Shown piece by piece: positions 34,797 through 42,521 of a stretch of 42,521 nucleotides of DNA. Source of the DNA: Planctomycetota bacterium (GTDB taxonomy: Bacteria > Planctomycetota > UBA1135 > GCA-002686595); the NCBI GenBank assembly GCA_016795325.1, contig JAEUHY010000004.1:1-42521 (forward strand). The letters run 5' to 3'. The notes under the pieces are model-generated. The model did no database searches. It worked only from the letters and a program-made list of their open reading frames with translations, and was not told the origin of the DNA. Positions within the stretch are counted from its first letter, which is position 1; each line of letters starts with the position of its first letter. Made by a program: the position numbers and the translations under genes.

Positions 34797-35626
34797 GCTT
34801 CGCGCACCGCGAACGATTGGCCCATGCGCACCGGCGCTCCGAGCGCGAGCTGCGCTCGCCACGCCGGCGTGCTGCGCGGCAGCACGAGCACGACCGTCGA
34901 GCCCATCTCGAAACGCGCCAGCTCGTCCCCGCGCGCGAAGTTGCGCGGCGCCGCGAGCGGGCCTTGGTGCTCGGGTTCGACGCCGACGACGCGGATGCGT
35001 CCGACGTTGAGCGCTCCGACCATGACCAGGAACCACGGACCGTCCGCGCTCTCCAGGCGCAGCACGGCGCGTTCGTTGATCGAGAACACCTTCGGGCGCG
35101 AGAGCAGCACCTTGGGCGCTACGGAGTGGCGTGCGCCCGGCAGCGTGCGCACCTCGACGAGGCGCGCGTCCAGCGGGCAGTGCACGCGGTGGTAGTCGCG
35201 CGGAGAGAGGTACACGGTCCACGCTTGTCCGCCTTCGAGCTCGACGTCCTCGCCGACTCCGCCGAGCAACTCGCGCACCGCATAGGGCCTGCCCTTGGCC
35301 TGCAGGATCGTGCCGCGTTCGATTCCGTCGAGCGCTTGCACCGTGCCGTCGCAGGGCGCCGGGAACACTTCGGGCCGCGGGTCGAAGGCGCGTGCTCCGT
35401 CGCGCAGGCGGCGAATGAAGAAGGCCGTGAAGCTGGGGTGTTCGGCGAGTTCGAGCCGCACCTCGTCGAGGTTCACGCCGTACGCCCGCGAGTACGTGCG
35501 GTAGAGCGGCGCGCGCAGCGGCCGTGGCAGACGACGGTCGGCGAGCCAGCCGACGCCGAGCGACAGCGCGCGCTTGAAGGGCGTGGTTTGCGGAGCGGGT
35601 GACGGCGGTAGGGTGGGGGAACTCAC
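34793..35626 (-). CDS. psd: phosphatidylserine decarboxylase
   Basis: A 277-residue protein of the pyruvoyl-dependent decarboxylase family. It has FTAFFIRRLRDGARAFDP, FPAPCDGTVQALDGI, VYLSPRDYHRVHCPLDARLVEV (the conserved Asp/His block), FSINERAVL, and near the end RFEMGSTVVLVLP. The Ser of MGST matches the cleavage site where family members split into alpha and beta chains and form the pyruvoyl group (LGST in E. coli). It makes phosphatidylethanolamine at the membrane. The GTG at 35626 is preferred because in-frame ATG codons upstream give about 100 residues of unconserved Arg/Ala-rich sequence. The downstream CMD-family gene overlaps by 4 bases. Confidence 0.92.
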   Translation of the reverse strand: MSSPTLPPSPAPQTTPFKRALSLGVGWLADRRLPRPLRAPLYRTYSRAYGVNLDEVRLELAEHPSFTAFFIRRLRDGARAFDPRPEVFPAPCDGTVQALDGIERGTILQAKGRPYAVRELLGGVGEDVELEGGQAWTVYLSPRDYHRVHCPLDARLVEVRTLPGARHSVAPKVLLSRPKVFSINERAVLRLESADGPWFLVMVGALNVGRIRVVGVEPEHQGPLAAPRNFARGDELARFEMGSTVVLVLPRSTPAWRAQLALGAPVRMGQSFAVREA

Positions 35627-35736
35627 AGCCGCGCCATGCTCGGGCCCAGGGGGGCCGCGTTGCAACCTTCCGACGTGGAAGTTGGCGCGCGCGGCTCGAC
35701 GCCAGCGACGCGCTCGAGCCCTCGCGGCGCAAACGA

Positions 35737-35770
35737 AGCGGGCCGCGCGGTGAAACCCACGCGGCCCGCT
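35737..35770 (-). terminator. hairpin after the coiled-coil gene
   Basis: An 11-bp perfect stem, 35737-35747 (AGCGGGCCGCG) with 35760-35770, and a 12-base loop. On the minus strand it follows the stop of the gene at 35868 and is followed by TCGTTTG, a weak T-rich run. It lies in a 241-base gap (35627-35867) that is otherwise without a gene and precedes psd. Confidence 0.6.
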
Positions 35771-35867
35771 GGACCCAAGCGCTCCGCGGAATCCGAGCGA
35801 AACGTCGGAGCGCTGCGTCGTAGCGCGTGGACGCCGCACCTGGCGCGTCCACGTGCTCGGAGGCTGG

Positions 35868-36689
35868 TTACTGACCGCCGCCGGGGGGAGTCTGCGCTGC
35901 TGCGCCGCCGCCGCCGCCGCGCCGCGTGCGTCCGCCACCGCCGCCGGGGCCTTCGAACCCGCCCATGCCGAACGAGTCGCGTTGCTGGCGTTGGTACTCG
36001 AGGATCTGCGCGCCGACGCCGTCGCCGAAGGCGCCCTTCACCTCGGTCTCGGCCCACACGCGGAAGTCCTCGAAGCCCTTGCGCATCGCATCGCGGTCGA
36101 AGCCCGCTCCGTCGCGCATCGGGCTGAACATCTCTTCGCGCTTGCTCGCCGCGGCGAGGTAGAAGTCGGCCAGCCGCCGTTCGTCTCCGGCGCCCAGACC
36201 CAACTCCTTGGCCGCGCGCGCCGCCGCGTCGTCCGCCGCTTTGCGCTGGCGCTCCTTGCGTTCGGCTTCGCGCTTGTCGGCCTCGGCCTTGCGCTGGTCC
36301 TCGAGCACTTGGACGATCGCCTCGCGCTGGATGGCGGCGACGGCGTCGGGCGTCACGAGCTCCGCGGCCTTGTCGCTCACGCTCGCAACCGCCGTGCGGC
36401 TGCGCTCGTCGCGCAGCGCGGCGAGTTCGCCCTCGAGCAGATCGATGCGGCGGTTGAGCTCGGCGACGCTCGCGGCGTCGGTGTCGGCGCGCATCGCGGC
36501 GGCCGCCTGCAGCTTGCGCAACTCCGCGTCGACTTGCCCCTCGTTCGCATTCGCCGCCGCCTTGGGGCTCGCTGCCGCCGCACTGCTCGCGGTGTTCGAG
36601 TTCGAGTTGAGCGCGACGACGGCGAGGGCCGCGCCGACGAAGCCGGATACGACGCCTGCAACCGTGGCTGCTACGAGGGGAGACTTCAT
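35868..36689 (-). CDS. membrane-anchored coiled-coil protein with Gly-rich tail
   Basis: A 273-residue protein with no family I recognise. Residues about 8-28 are one hydrophobic span (VAATVAGVVSGFVGAALAVVAL) after a short MKSPL, so the N-terminus is in the membrane. A Ser/Ala-rich linker follows, then helical coiled coil (LRKLQAAAAMRADTDAAS, LNRRIDLLEGELAALRDERS, VLEDQRKAEADKREAERKERQRK), then a more globular part (ERRLADFYLAAASKREEMFSP) and a C-terminal Gly/Arg tail of about 25 residues. The layout suggests a periplasmic scaffold or binding protein. It is divergent from the acyl-CoA dehydrogenase gene, with 183 bases between starts. Confidence 0.7.
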   Translation of the reverse strand: MKSPLVAATVAGVVSGFVGAALAVVALNSNSNTASSAAAASPKAAANANEGQVDAELRKLQAAAAMRADTDAASVAELNRRIDLLEGELAALRDERSRTAVASVSDKAAELVTPDAVAAIQREAIVQVLEDQRKAEADKREAERKERQRKAADDAAARAAKELGLGAGDERRLADFYLAAASKREEMFSPMRDGAGFDRDAMRKGFEDFRVWAETEVKGAFGDGVGAQILEYQRQQRDSFGMGGFEGPGGGGGRTRRGGGGGAAAQTPPGGGQ

Positions 36690-36872
36690 AGGAACTTTCT
36701 TGGGGCTGGGCAGCCCAAGTTGTCAGGCTGCGTTCGGACGGGGAGTGTTTGAGACTCCAACCCGGCACATCTCGGTCGGTTCCTGCGTGCGATGCGCTGG
36801 AATTCGGATCCAAAAGTGCGGATCGGGAAACGACGATACTCCCCAGCGCCGACCTTCAGTGGAACTTGCGAC

Positions 36873-38024
<1,152 letters not shown>

Positions 38025-38041
38025 GCGCGCGCCGCGCGCGG

Positions 38042-38075
38042 CGGGTGAAACCCGATTCCACTCGTCACTGAGTGG
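38042..38075 (+). terminator. two small hairpins after the acyl-CoA dehydrogenase gene
   Basis: CGGGT-GAA-ACCCG (38042-38054) is followed by CCACTC-GTCACT-GAGTGG (38058-38075). Both are short and lack a T-tract, so a terminator role is only possible. They lie within the 132 bases before the first FGE-like gene. Confidence 0.3.
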
Positions 38076-38112
38076 CGGGGGCGGCGCGGCGCCCGAACTC
38101 GATGGAATGCGG

Positions 38113-38118
38113 TAACGT
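38113..38118 (+). promoter_or_regulatory. -10-like box TAACGT before the first FGE-like gene
   Basis: GCGG-TAACGT-GGTGG lies 38 bases before the TTG start at 38157. It is close to the box before the giant kinase gene (GCGG-TAGTGT-GGCC). Confidence 0.3.
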
Positions 38119-38156
38119 GGTGGCCGGGGGACACAACCGGACGCTTCAGGACGCAA

Positions 38157-39419
38157 TTGAAACTCCACACATCCGCCGCGCTCGCACTCACTTCGTTCGC
38201 CGCCCTCGCGCGGGGACAAGCTCCACAGCCGTACTGCACGGCCGGAACATCGACGAACGGCTGCACGCCGTCGATTGACGCGAATGTGCAGCCGAATACC
38301 GCGAACAACGCGGGCTGCGTGATCACGACGAGCGGCGTCGAGGGGCAGAAGCAGGGGATCGTCTTCTACGGCATCGACAACACGGGCTTCACGCCGACGC
38401 CGTGGGGCGTCGGCAGCACGAGCTTCCGCTGCGTGAAGCCGCCGACAAAGCGCATCGGCTCGCCGCTCGACAGCGGCGGCGCCGCGGGCCAATGCAACGG
38501 CTCCTACGCGATCAACTGGGACGCATTCCAAGCCGCGAACCCGACTGCGCTCGGCAACCCGTGGGTCGCTGGCGACAAGGTGTTCGTCCAGTCGTGGTAC
38601 CGCGATCCGCTCGCGGTGAAGACCTCGAACCTCTCGAACGCGCTCGAACTCACGCTCCGCAATCCGCCGCCGCTGCCCTGCGTGACGCCGGTTCCGGGGA
38701 TGGTCGTGATTCCAGCGGGGACGTTCATCATGGGCTCGAACGCCGCGAGCGGAGCGCCGTACTCCAACTCGACGAATCAGCAGCCCGCCCACCAAGTCAC
38801 CATCAGCTACTGCTTCTGGATGGGTGAGACCGAGGTGACGCAGGCGCAGTATTCGTCGCTGATGGGCACGAACCCGTCGTTCTTCGTCGGGGCGAGCCGC
38901 CCGGTCGAGCGCGTGTCGTGGTTCAACGCGCAGTCGTACTGTGCGGCGCTGACGGCCCAACAGTCCGCCTTGGGCAACGTGCCCGCGGGCTATCAGTACC
39001 GCCTGCCGACGGAGGCTGAGTGGGAGTACGCCTGCCGCGCGGGGACGACCACGGAGTTCAACGTGGGGGCGAGCCTGTTCTGCTATCAGGCGAAGTTCGC
39101 GTACTCGTATCACTCCGGCTCGAGTTGCGGCTCCAGCAGCCATGTCCCGGTGGCGAGCTACGCTCCGAACGCCTGGGGCCTGTACGACATGCACGGCAAC
39201 GTGTGGGAGTGGTGCCTCGACTCGTACGCGGGCTACTCGGCCGGAGGGGTCACGGATCCATTCGTCACGGGCGGCCCCAGCCGGGTCCTCCGCGGCGGCT
39301 CCTGGGGCAGCTACTCGAGCCTCTGCCGCTCGGCGAACCGGAGCTACGTCAGCGCTCCCGGCCTCACGGGCAGCGGCCTCGGGTTCCGGGTCGTGCTCGC
39401 CCCGATTCTCGTCCCGTGA
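38157..39419 (+). CDS. secreted YCTAGT-module plus FGE-like (SUMF1) domain protein, copy 1
   Basis: A 420-residue exported protein. It begins with TTG at 38157; AGGA lies 7 bases upstream and the frame opens straight into a signal peptide (MKLHTSAALALTSFAALARGQ). Residues about 26-172 are the five-cysteine YCTAGTSTNGC module, ending WYRDP...NLSNALELTL. Residues about 180-420 are an FGE-sulfatase/C-type-lectin-like domain: PGMVVIPAGTFIMGSN, TEVTQAQYSSLMG, LPTEAEWEYACRAGTTTEF, WGLYDMHGNVWEWCLDSY, then VLRGGSWGSYSSLCRSANR. True FGE needs two cysteines in this last motif; the first is S385 here and only C390 remains. So it is probably a binding protein and not a sulfatase activator. Function unknown. 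The next two genes are copies. Confidence 0.86.
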   Translation: MKLHTSAALALTSFAALARGQAPQPYCTAGTSTNGCTPSIDANVQPNTANNAGCVITTSGVEGQKQGIVFYGIDNTGFTPTPWGVGSTSFRCVKPPTKRIGSPLDSGGAAGQCNGSYAINWDAFQAANPTALGNPWVAGDKVFVQSWYRDPLAVKTSNLSNALELTLRNPPPLPCVTPVPGMVVIPAGTFIMGSNAASGAPYSNSTNQQPAHQVTISYCFWMGETEVTQAQYSSLMGTNPSFFVGASRPVERVSWFNAQSYCAALTAQQSALGNVPAGYQYRLPTEAEWEYACRAGTTTEFNVGASLFCYQAKFAYSYHSGSSCGSSSHVPVASYAPNAWGLYDMHGNVWEWCLDSYAGYSAGGVTDPFVTGGPSRVLRGGSWGSYSSLCRSANRSYVSAPGLTGSGLGFRVVLAPILVP

Positions 39420-39526
39420 GAGCACGGAGCGCCGCCGTGTGCGGCGGCGCTCTAGATGTGGCTAGGAGCCCAGCGGCCAGCTAGAACGCTGAGGTGGGCG
39501 GAACCCGTTGCCAATCTTGGAGCACG
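39420..39526 (+). repeat. intergenic unit between copies 1 and 2
   Basis: This 107-base spacer aligns with the 109-base spacer between copies 2 and 3 (40799-40907): both start GAG.G..CGGAGCG, share an AGCGCTCT or GGCGCTCT hairpin arm and GTGGCT, and both end in a GGAGCAC ribosome-binding region before ATG. The gene-plus-spacer units are 1370 and 1381 bases long, so whole units were duplicated in tandem. Confidence 0.75.
39427..39452 (+). terminator. 10-bp hairpin just after copy 1
   Basis: GAGCGCCGCC (39427-39436) pairs perfectly with GGCGGCGCTC (39443-39452) around GTGTGC, starting 8 bases after the stop codon. It lacks a T-tract. It may be a terminator or an element of the repeat unit; a weaker form (GAGCGC...GCGCTC) follows copy 2. 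Confidence 0.45.
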
Positions 39527-40798
39527 ATGAAACAGACAATGTCGATCGCGGTCACAGTCGCCACGCTCAGTTCGTTCGCGAGCGCACAGAATCCGCAGCC
39601 TTACTGCACGGCCGGCACGTCGACGAACGGCTGCGCGCCTTCGATCAACGCCAATGTGCAGCCCAACACAGCGAATAGCGCGGGCTGCGTGATCACGACG
39701 AGCGGCGTCGAAGGGCAGAAGCAGGGCATCGTTTTCTACGGCGTCGACAACACGGGGTTCACTCCTGCGCCGTGGGGCGCGGGCAGCACGAGCTTGCGTT
39801 GCGTGAAGCCGCCGACGACGCGCGTTGGATCGCCGCTGACCAGCGGGGGAACGGCGGGGCTCTGCGATGGCTCGTACGTGATCGACTGGGATGCATTCCA
39901 AAGTGCAAACCCGGCGGCGCTCGGCAATCCGTGGGTCGCGGGCGACAAGGTCTTCGTGCAGTCGTGGTACCGCGATCCGTCGGCGCCCAAGACCTCGAAC
40001 CTGTCGAATGCGCTCGAACTCACGCTCCGCAATCCGCCGCCGCTGCCGTGCGTGACGCCGGTTCCGGGGATGGTCGTGATTCCCGACGGTACGTTCGTGA
40101 TGGGTTCGGACGCCGCGACCGGAGCACCGTACTACAACGGCCCGAAACAGAAGCCCGCTCACCCTGTCACGCTCAGCTCCTGCTTCTGGATGGGCGCGAC
40201 GGAGGTGACGCAGGCTCAGTACGCGTCACTGATGGGGACGAACCCGTCCTTCTTCCCGGGTGCGAACAACCCCGTCGAGCGAGTGACGTGGTTCGACGCC
40301 CAGGCGTACTGCGCGGCGCTGACCGCGCAGCAAGCGGCGCTCGGAAACGTGCCCGCCGGCTATCAGTACCGCTTGCCGACGGAAGCCGAGTGGGAGTACG
40401 CCTGCCGCGCGGGGACGACCACGGAATACCACTACGGGACGAGCCTGCCGTGCAATGCAGCGCTGTTCGCGTACTCGTTCGACTTGACGCCGCCCGCGAG
40501 CTGCCAGAATCCGAGCAGCACTGTCCCGGTCGGCAGCTACGCGCCGAACGCCTGGGGTCTCTATGACATGCACGGCAACGTGTTGGAGTGGTGCCTCGAC
40601 ACGTACGCGACCTACTCGGCTGGAGCGGTGACGGACCCGTTCGTGACCGGCGGCGTTTACCGTGTCGCCCGCGGTGGCGCTTGGTTCTACGAATCGAACC
40701 TGTGTCGCTCGGCGGTCCGCAGCAGCTTCAGCGTTCCCAACAACTCGAGCAACGGCCTCGGGTTCCGGGTCGTGCTCGCACCAGTTCTCGTCCCGTGA
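39527..40798 (+). CDS. secreted YCTAGT-module plus FGE-like domain protein, copy 2
   Basis: A 423-residue paralogue of copy 1, with a GGAG ribosome-binding site 5-6 bases before ATG 39527 and the signal peptide MKQTMSIAVTVATLSSFASAQ. The N-terminal module (about residues 24-170) and FGE-like domain (from PGMVVIPDGTFVMGSD) follow the same order. The final motif is VARGGAWFYESNLCRSAVR; the position of the first catalytic cysteine is Y388 and the second is C393. The module part is very similar between copies, while the stretch RGG(S/A)W......CRSA.R and the 12 residues after it differ strongly. An in-frame ATG at 39494 would add 11 residues without signal-peptide character. Confidence 0.86.
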   Translation: MKQTMSIAVTVATLSSFASAQNPQPYCTAGTSTNGCAPSINANVQPNTANSAGCVITTSGVEGQKQGIVFYGVDNTGFTPAPWGAGSTSLRCVKPPTTRVGSPLTSGGTAGLCDGSYVIDWDAFQSANPAALGNPWVAGDKVFVQSWYRDPSAPKTSNLSNALELTLRNPPPLPCVTPVPGMVVIPDGTFVMGSDAATGAPYYNGPKQKPAHPVTLSSCFWMGATEVTQAQYASLMGTNPSFFPGANNPVERVTWFDAQAYCAALTAQQAALGNVPAGYQYRLPTEAEWEYACRAGTTTEYHYGTSLPCNAALFAYSFDLTPPASCQNPSSTVPVGSYAPNAWGLYDMHGNVLEWCLDTYATYSAGAVTDPFVTGGVYRVARGGAWFYESNLCRSAVRSSFSVPNNSSNGLGFRVVLAPVLVP

Positions 40799-40907
40799 GC
40801 GTGCGGAGCGCGGACTAAAGGCGGCAGCGCTCTCGACGTGGCTTGGCGCCCGCCGGTCAGCGAGTACGCTGGGTCCGGCGGACTCCATTCCCAGGCATCG
40901 GAGCACC
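40799..40907 (+). repeat. intergenic unit between copies 2 and 3
   Basis: A 109-base spacer homologous to 39420-39526. It holds GAGCGC and GCGCTC arms with a long loop and a TACGCT box at 40865-40870 that fits the window's -10-like pattern (AACGCT at the equivalent position before copy 2). Confidence 0.7.
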
Positions 40908-42170
40908 ATGAAGAACGTCACGTCGACAGCGCTCGCAGTCGCCGCGCTCACCTCGCTCGCAAACGCGCAAAACCCGCAGCCGTACTGCACGGCTGGCACG
41001 TCGACGAACGGCTGCACGCCTTCGATCCATGCCAACGTTCAGCCCAACGTTGCGAACAACGCGGGCTGCGTGATCACGACGAGCGGCGTCGAGGGGCAGA
41101 AGCAAGGCATCTTGTTCTACGGCGTGGACAACACCGGTTTCGCGCCGACTCCGTGGGGCTTTGGCAGCACGAGCTTCTTGTGCGTCAAGCCTCCGAGCAC
41201 ACGCTTGGGTGGACCCGTGAGCAGCGGCGGCTCGACTGGACAGTGCGACGGTTCGTATGTGCTCGACTGGGACGCGTTCCAGATTGCGAATCCGTCCGCG
41301 CTGGGCAGTCCGTGGCTCACAGGCGACAAGGCGTTCGTGCAGGCCTGGTACCGCGATCCTTCGGCGCCCAGGACGTCGAACTTCTCGAACGCGCTCGAGC
41401 TCACTCACGCGGGGCCGGCGCCGGTTCCGTGCGTGACGGCGCTTCCCGGGATGGTCGTGATTCCCGCCGGGACCTTCATGATGGGCTCGAACGCGGCGAA
41501 CGGATCGCCCTACAACAACCATCCGATCTCGCAGCCGGTCCACCAAGTCACGCTCAGCTACTGCTTCTGGATGGGCGCCAAGGAAGTGACGCAGGCTCAG
41601 TACACGGCGCTCATGGGCGTCAACCCGTCGTTCTTCATTCATCCCGCCAATCCCGTCGAGCGCGTCACTTGGACTGACGCGCGGGCGTACTGCGCCGCGC
41701 TCACGGCCCAGCAGGCGGCTTTGGGCCAGGTGCCTCCCGGGTACGAGTTCCGCCTCCCGACGGAGGCCGAGTGGGAGTACGCCTGCCGCGCCGGGACGAC
41801 GACGGAGTTCAACGTGGGGGCAGGTCTGTACTGCAACCAAGCCACCATGAACGCCTCGTACCACTCCAACACGTACTGCCCGGTCGGGCAGCCCTCGCCT
41901 GTGGGCAGTCACGCGCCGAACGCGTGGGGGCTGCACGACATGCACGGCAACGTGTGGGAGTGGTGTCTCGATTCGGTCGCTGCCTATTCCGCAGCGGCCG
42001 TCACGGATCCTTTCGTCACCGGCGGGGCCGAGCGCATCGTTCGCGGCGGCAGTTTCGCGCAAGGGTCCGACCGATGCCGTTCTGCGCACCGGATTTCCGG
42101 CGTCGCGCCAGGCTTTCAGTACGACACGATCGGTGTGCGGGTTGTCCTCGCCCCGATCCTCGTCCCTTGA
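40908..42170 (+). CDS. secreted YCTAGT-module plus FGE-like domain protein, copy 3
   Basis: A 420-residue paralogue: GGAG 6 bases before ATG 40908, signal peptide MKNVTSTALAVAALTSLANAQ, then the module (QPYCTAGTSTNGCTPSIHAN to FSNALELTH) and FGE-like domain from PGMVVIPAGTFMMGSN. The last motif is IVRGGSFAQGSDRCRSAHR; the first catalytic cysteine position is Q385 and the second is C390. Compared with copies 1 and 2 its final 35 residues are the most divergent. It ends the array; the sequence after its stop does not continue the repeat. An upstream in-frame extension of 82 residues has no signal peptide and is not the start. Confidence 0.86.
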   Translation: MKNVTSTALAVAALTSLANAQNPQPYCTAGTSTNGCTPSIHANVQPNVANNAGCVITTSGVEGQKQGILFYGVDNTGFAPTPWGFGSTSFLCVKPPSTRLGGPVSSGGSTGQCDGSYVLDWDAFQIANPSALGSPWLTGDKAFVQAWYRDPSAPRTSNFSNALELTHAGPAPVPCVTALPGMVVIPAGTFMMGSNAANGSPYNNHPISQPVHQVTLSYCFWMGAKEVTQAQYTALMGVNPSFFIHPANPVERVTWTDARAYCAALTAQQAALGQVPPGYEFRLPTEAEWEYACRAGTTTEFNVGAGLYCNQATMNASYHSNTYCPVGQPSPVGSHAPNAWGLHDMHGNVWEWCLDSVAAYSAAAVTDPFVTGGAERIVRGGSFAQGSDRCRSAHRISGVAPGFQYDTIGVRVVLAPILVP

Positions 42171-42521
42171 CCAAGCGCGTCGCCGCGGCGCCGAGCCGAA
42201 CCCGACTCGAATCCCAACCGATTCGCTTTGGGACGAACTCGGTGGCCGCGCGACACGCTGAAGTGCAACGACGCCGGGACGCGGTAGCTTCGTTGCCCAC
42301 GGCCGCTCCCGACGCTGAATCTAGGTCTAGTGGGTTGATTCAAAATTGCGCCGCATATCTCAGGCGTCTCGCCGCCCCCCGCAGCGTTGCTCCGGTTCGG
42401 CGACCTCACTAAGTCGCCGAACCGGAGCAACGCCGCCCGGGGCGGCGAGGCCCGCGAGGTATTAGACGCAACGCGGAAACAGGGCATAGCGGCGCGTGCG
42501 ACCGCCGCGGCTTGGTTCGGA
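42171..42521. other. 351-base stretch without a recognisable gene
   Basis: No frame here looks like a protein. It holds a -10-like TAGCTT (42285-42290, plus strand, GCGG context) with no gene after it in the window, a direct TCTAG repeat (TCTAGGTCTAG near 42321-42331), and from 42368 a long hairpin. The base composition shifts to less GC around 42320-42360. Confidence 0.6.
42368..42449. repeat. 82-base nearly perfect hairpin
   Basis: The inner arms, 42384-42404 and 42413-42433, are a perfect 21-bp inverted repeat (GCGTTGCTCCGGTTCGGCGAC and its complement) around CTCACTAA. After a 5-base mismatched bulge on each side, outer arms 42368-42378 and 42439-42449 add 11 more perfect pairs. It has no T-tract and is not between genes of this window. 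It could be a dispersed repeat, an IS-end structure or a strong cruciform. Confidence 0.75.

Noticed and set aside
39494..39520. A sigma54 -24/-12 site before the second FGE-like gene (TGGGCGGAACCCGTTGC)
   Set aside because: The GG and GC elements are 11 or 12 bases apart, not 10, and the sequence is not kept before the third copy.
38157..42170. The FGE-like proteins as true sulfatase-activating enzymes
   Set aside because: All three lack the first of the two active-site cysteines (S385, Y388, Q385) and all carry signal peptides plus another domain. The fold is shared with binding proteins, so an activator role is not supported.
42171..42521. A complete DGR with reverse transcriptase and template repeat
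   Set aside because: No frame in the window has RT motifs, and no second copy of the variable segment stands apart from the three genes. Only a possible target array is seen.

Overview
The window is very GC-rich and densely coded on both strands, with many ATGA or GTGA overlaps between genes. It looks chromosomal, from a Gram-negative (diderm) bacterium. The best guess is a member of the Planctomycetota or a close relative. Reasons: lipid A and heptose-core genes together with a lipoprotein sulfatase, an FHA-GAF-sigma54 regulator, a very large one-pass Ser/Thr kinase, many secreted proteins of unknown function, and a cysteine-containing secreted module opening with YCTAGTSTNGC that I associate with that group. 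The phylum call is inference from gene content; no rRNA gene is present.

Layout. 1-83: 5' end of a minus-strand gene, probably an insertion-sequence protein. 225-6720: HAD/uridine-kinase-like fusion, omega-like RNA polymerase subunit, then an envelope run (lpxK, lipid A acyltransferase, hldD, hldE). 6758-8527: DinB-fold protein, then a bicarbonate transporter SbtA with a PII-like partner SbtB. 8535-13218: DUF1294 membrane protein, lipoprotein sulfatase, and two divergently transcribed radical SAM proteins. 13453-15787: a second, split heptose kinase/nucleotidyltransferase pair and a TauE/SafE permease. 15817-18472: two Glu-dehydrogenase-family genes, one of which has lost key lysines. 18674-21617: LPS-core kinase and two heptosyltransferase-like GT9 proteins. 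21688-25128: AUH-type enoyl-CoA hydratase, secreted propeller protein, small exported protein, YkgJ-type cysteine-cluster protein. 25280-34148: sigma54 regulator, purK-purE, exported protein with a degenerate metallopeptidase-like motif, giant kinase. 34158-38024: CMD-family protein, phosphatidylserine decarboxylase, membrane coiled-coil protein, acyl-CoA dehydrogenase. 38157-42170: a tandem triplicate of secreted proteins, each joining the YCTAGT module to an FGE-sulfatase (C-type-lectin-like) domain. 42171-42521: no gene, but a long hairpin and possibly the edge of a mobile element.

How it fits together. The strongest theme is lipid A and LPS inner core: lpxK and the acyltransferase finish lipid A, hldD/hldE and the split pair make ADP-heptose, and the two GT9 enzymes plus the WaaP/InaA-like kinase would build and phosphorylate the core. 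The least explained parts are the triplicated FGE-like array, whose C-terminal segments vary at the positions that diversity-generating retroelements diversify in other proteins, the shared YCTAGT module, the catalytic/pseudo-enzyme dehydrogenase pair, and the SbtA-SbtB pair outside any visible carboxysome context. No tRNA, rRNA, CRISPR array, reverse transcriptase or complete mobile element was seen.
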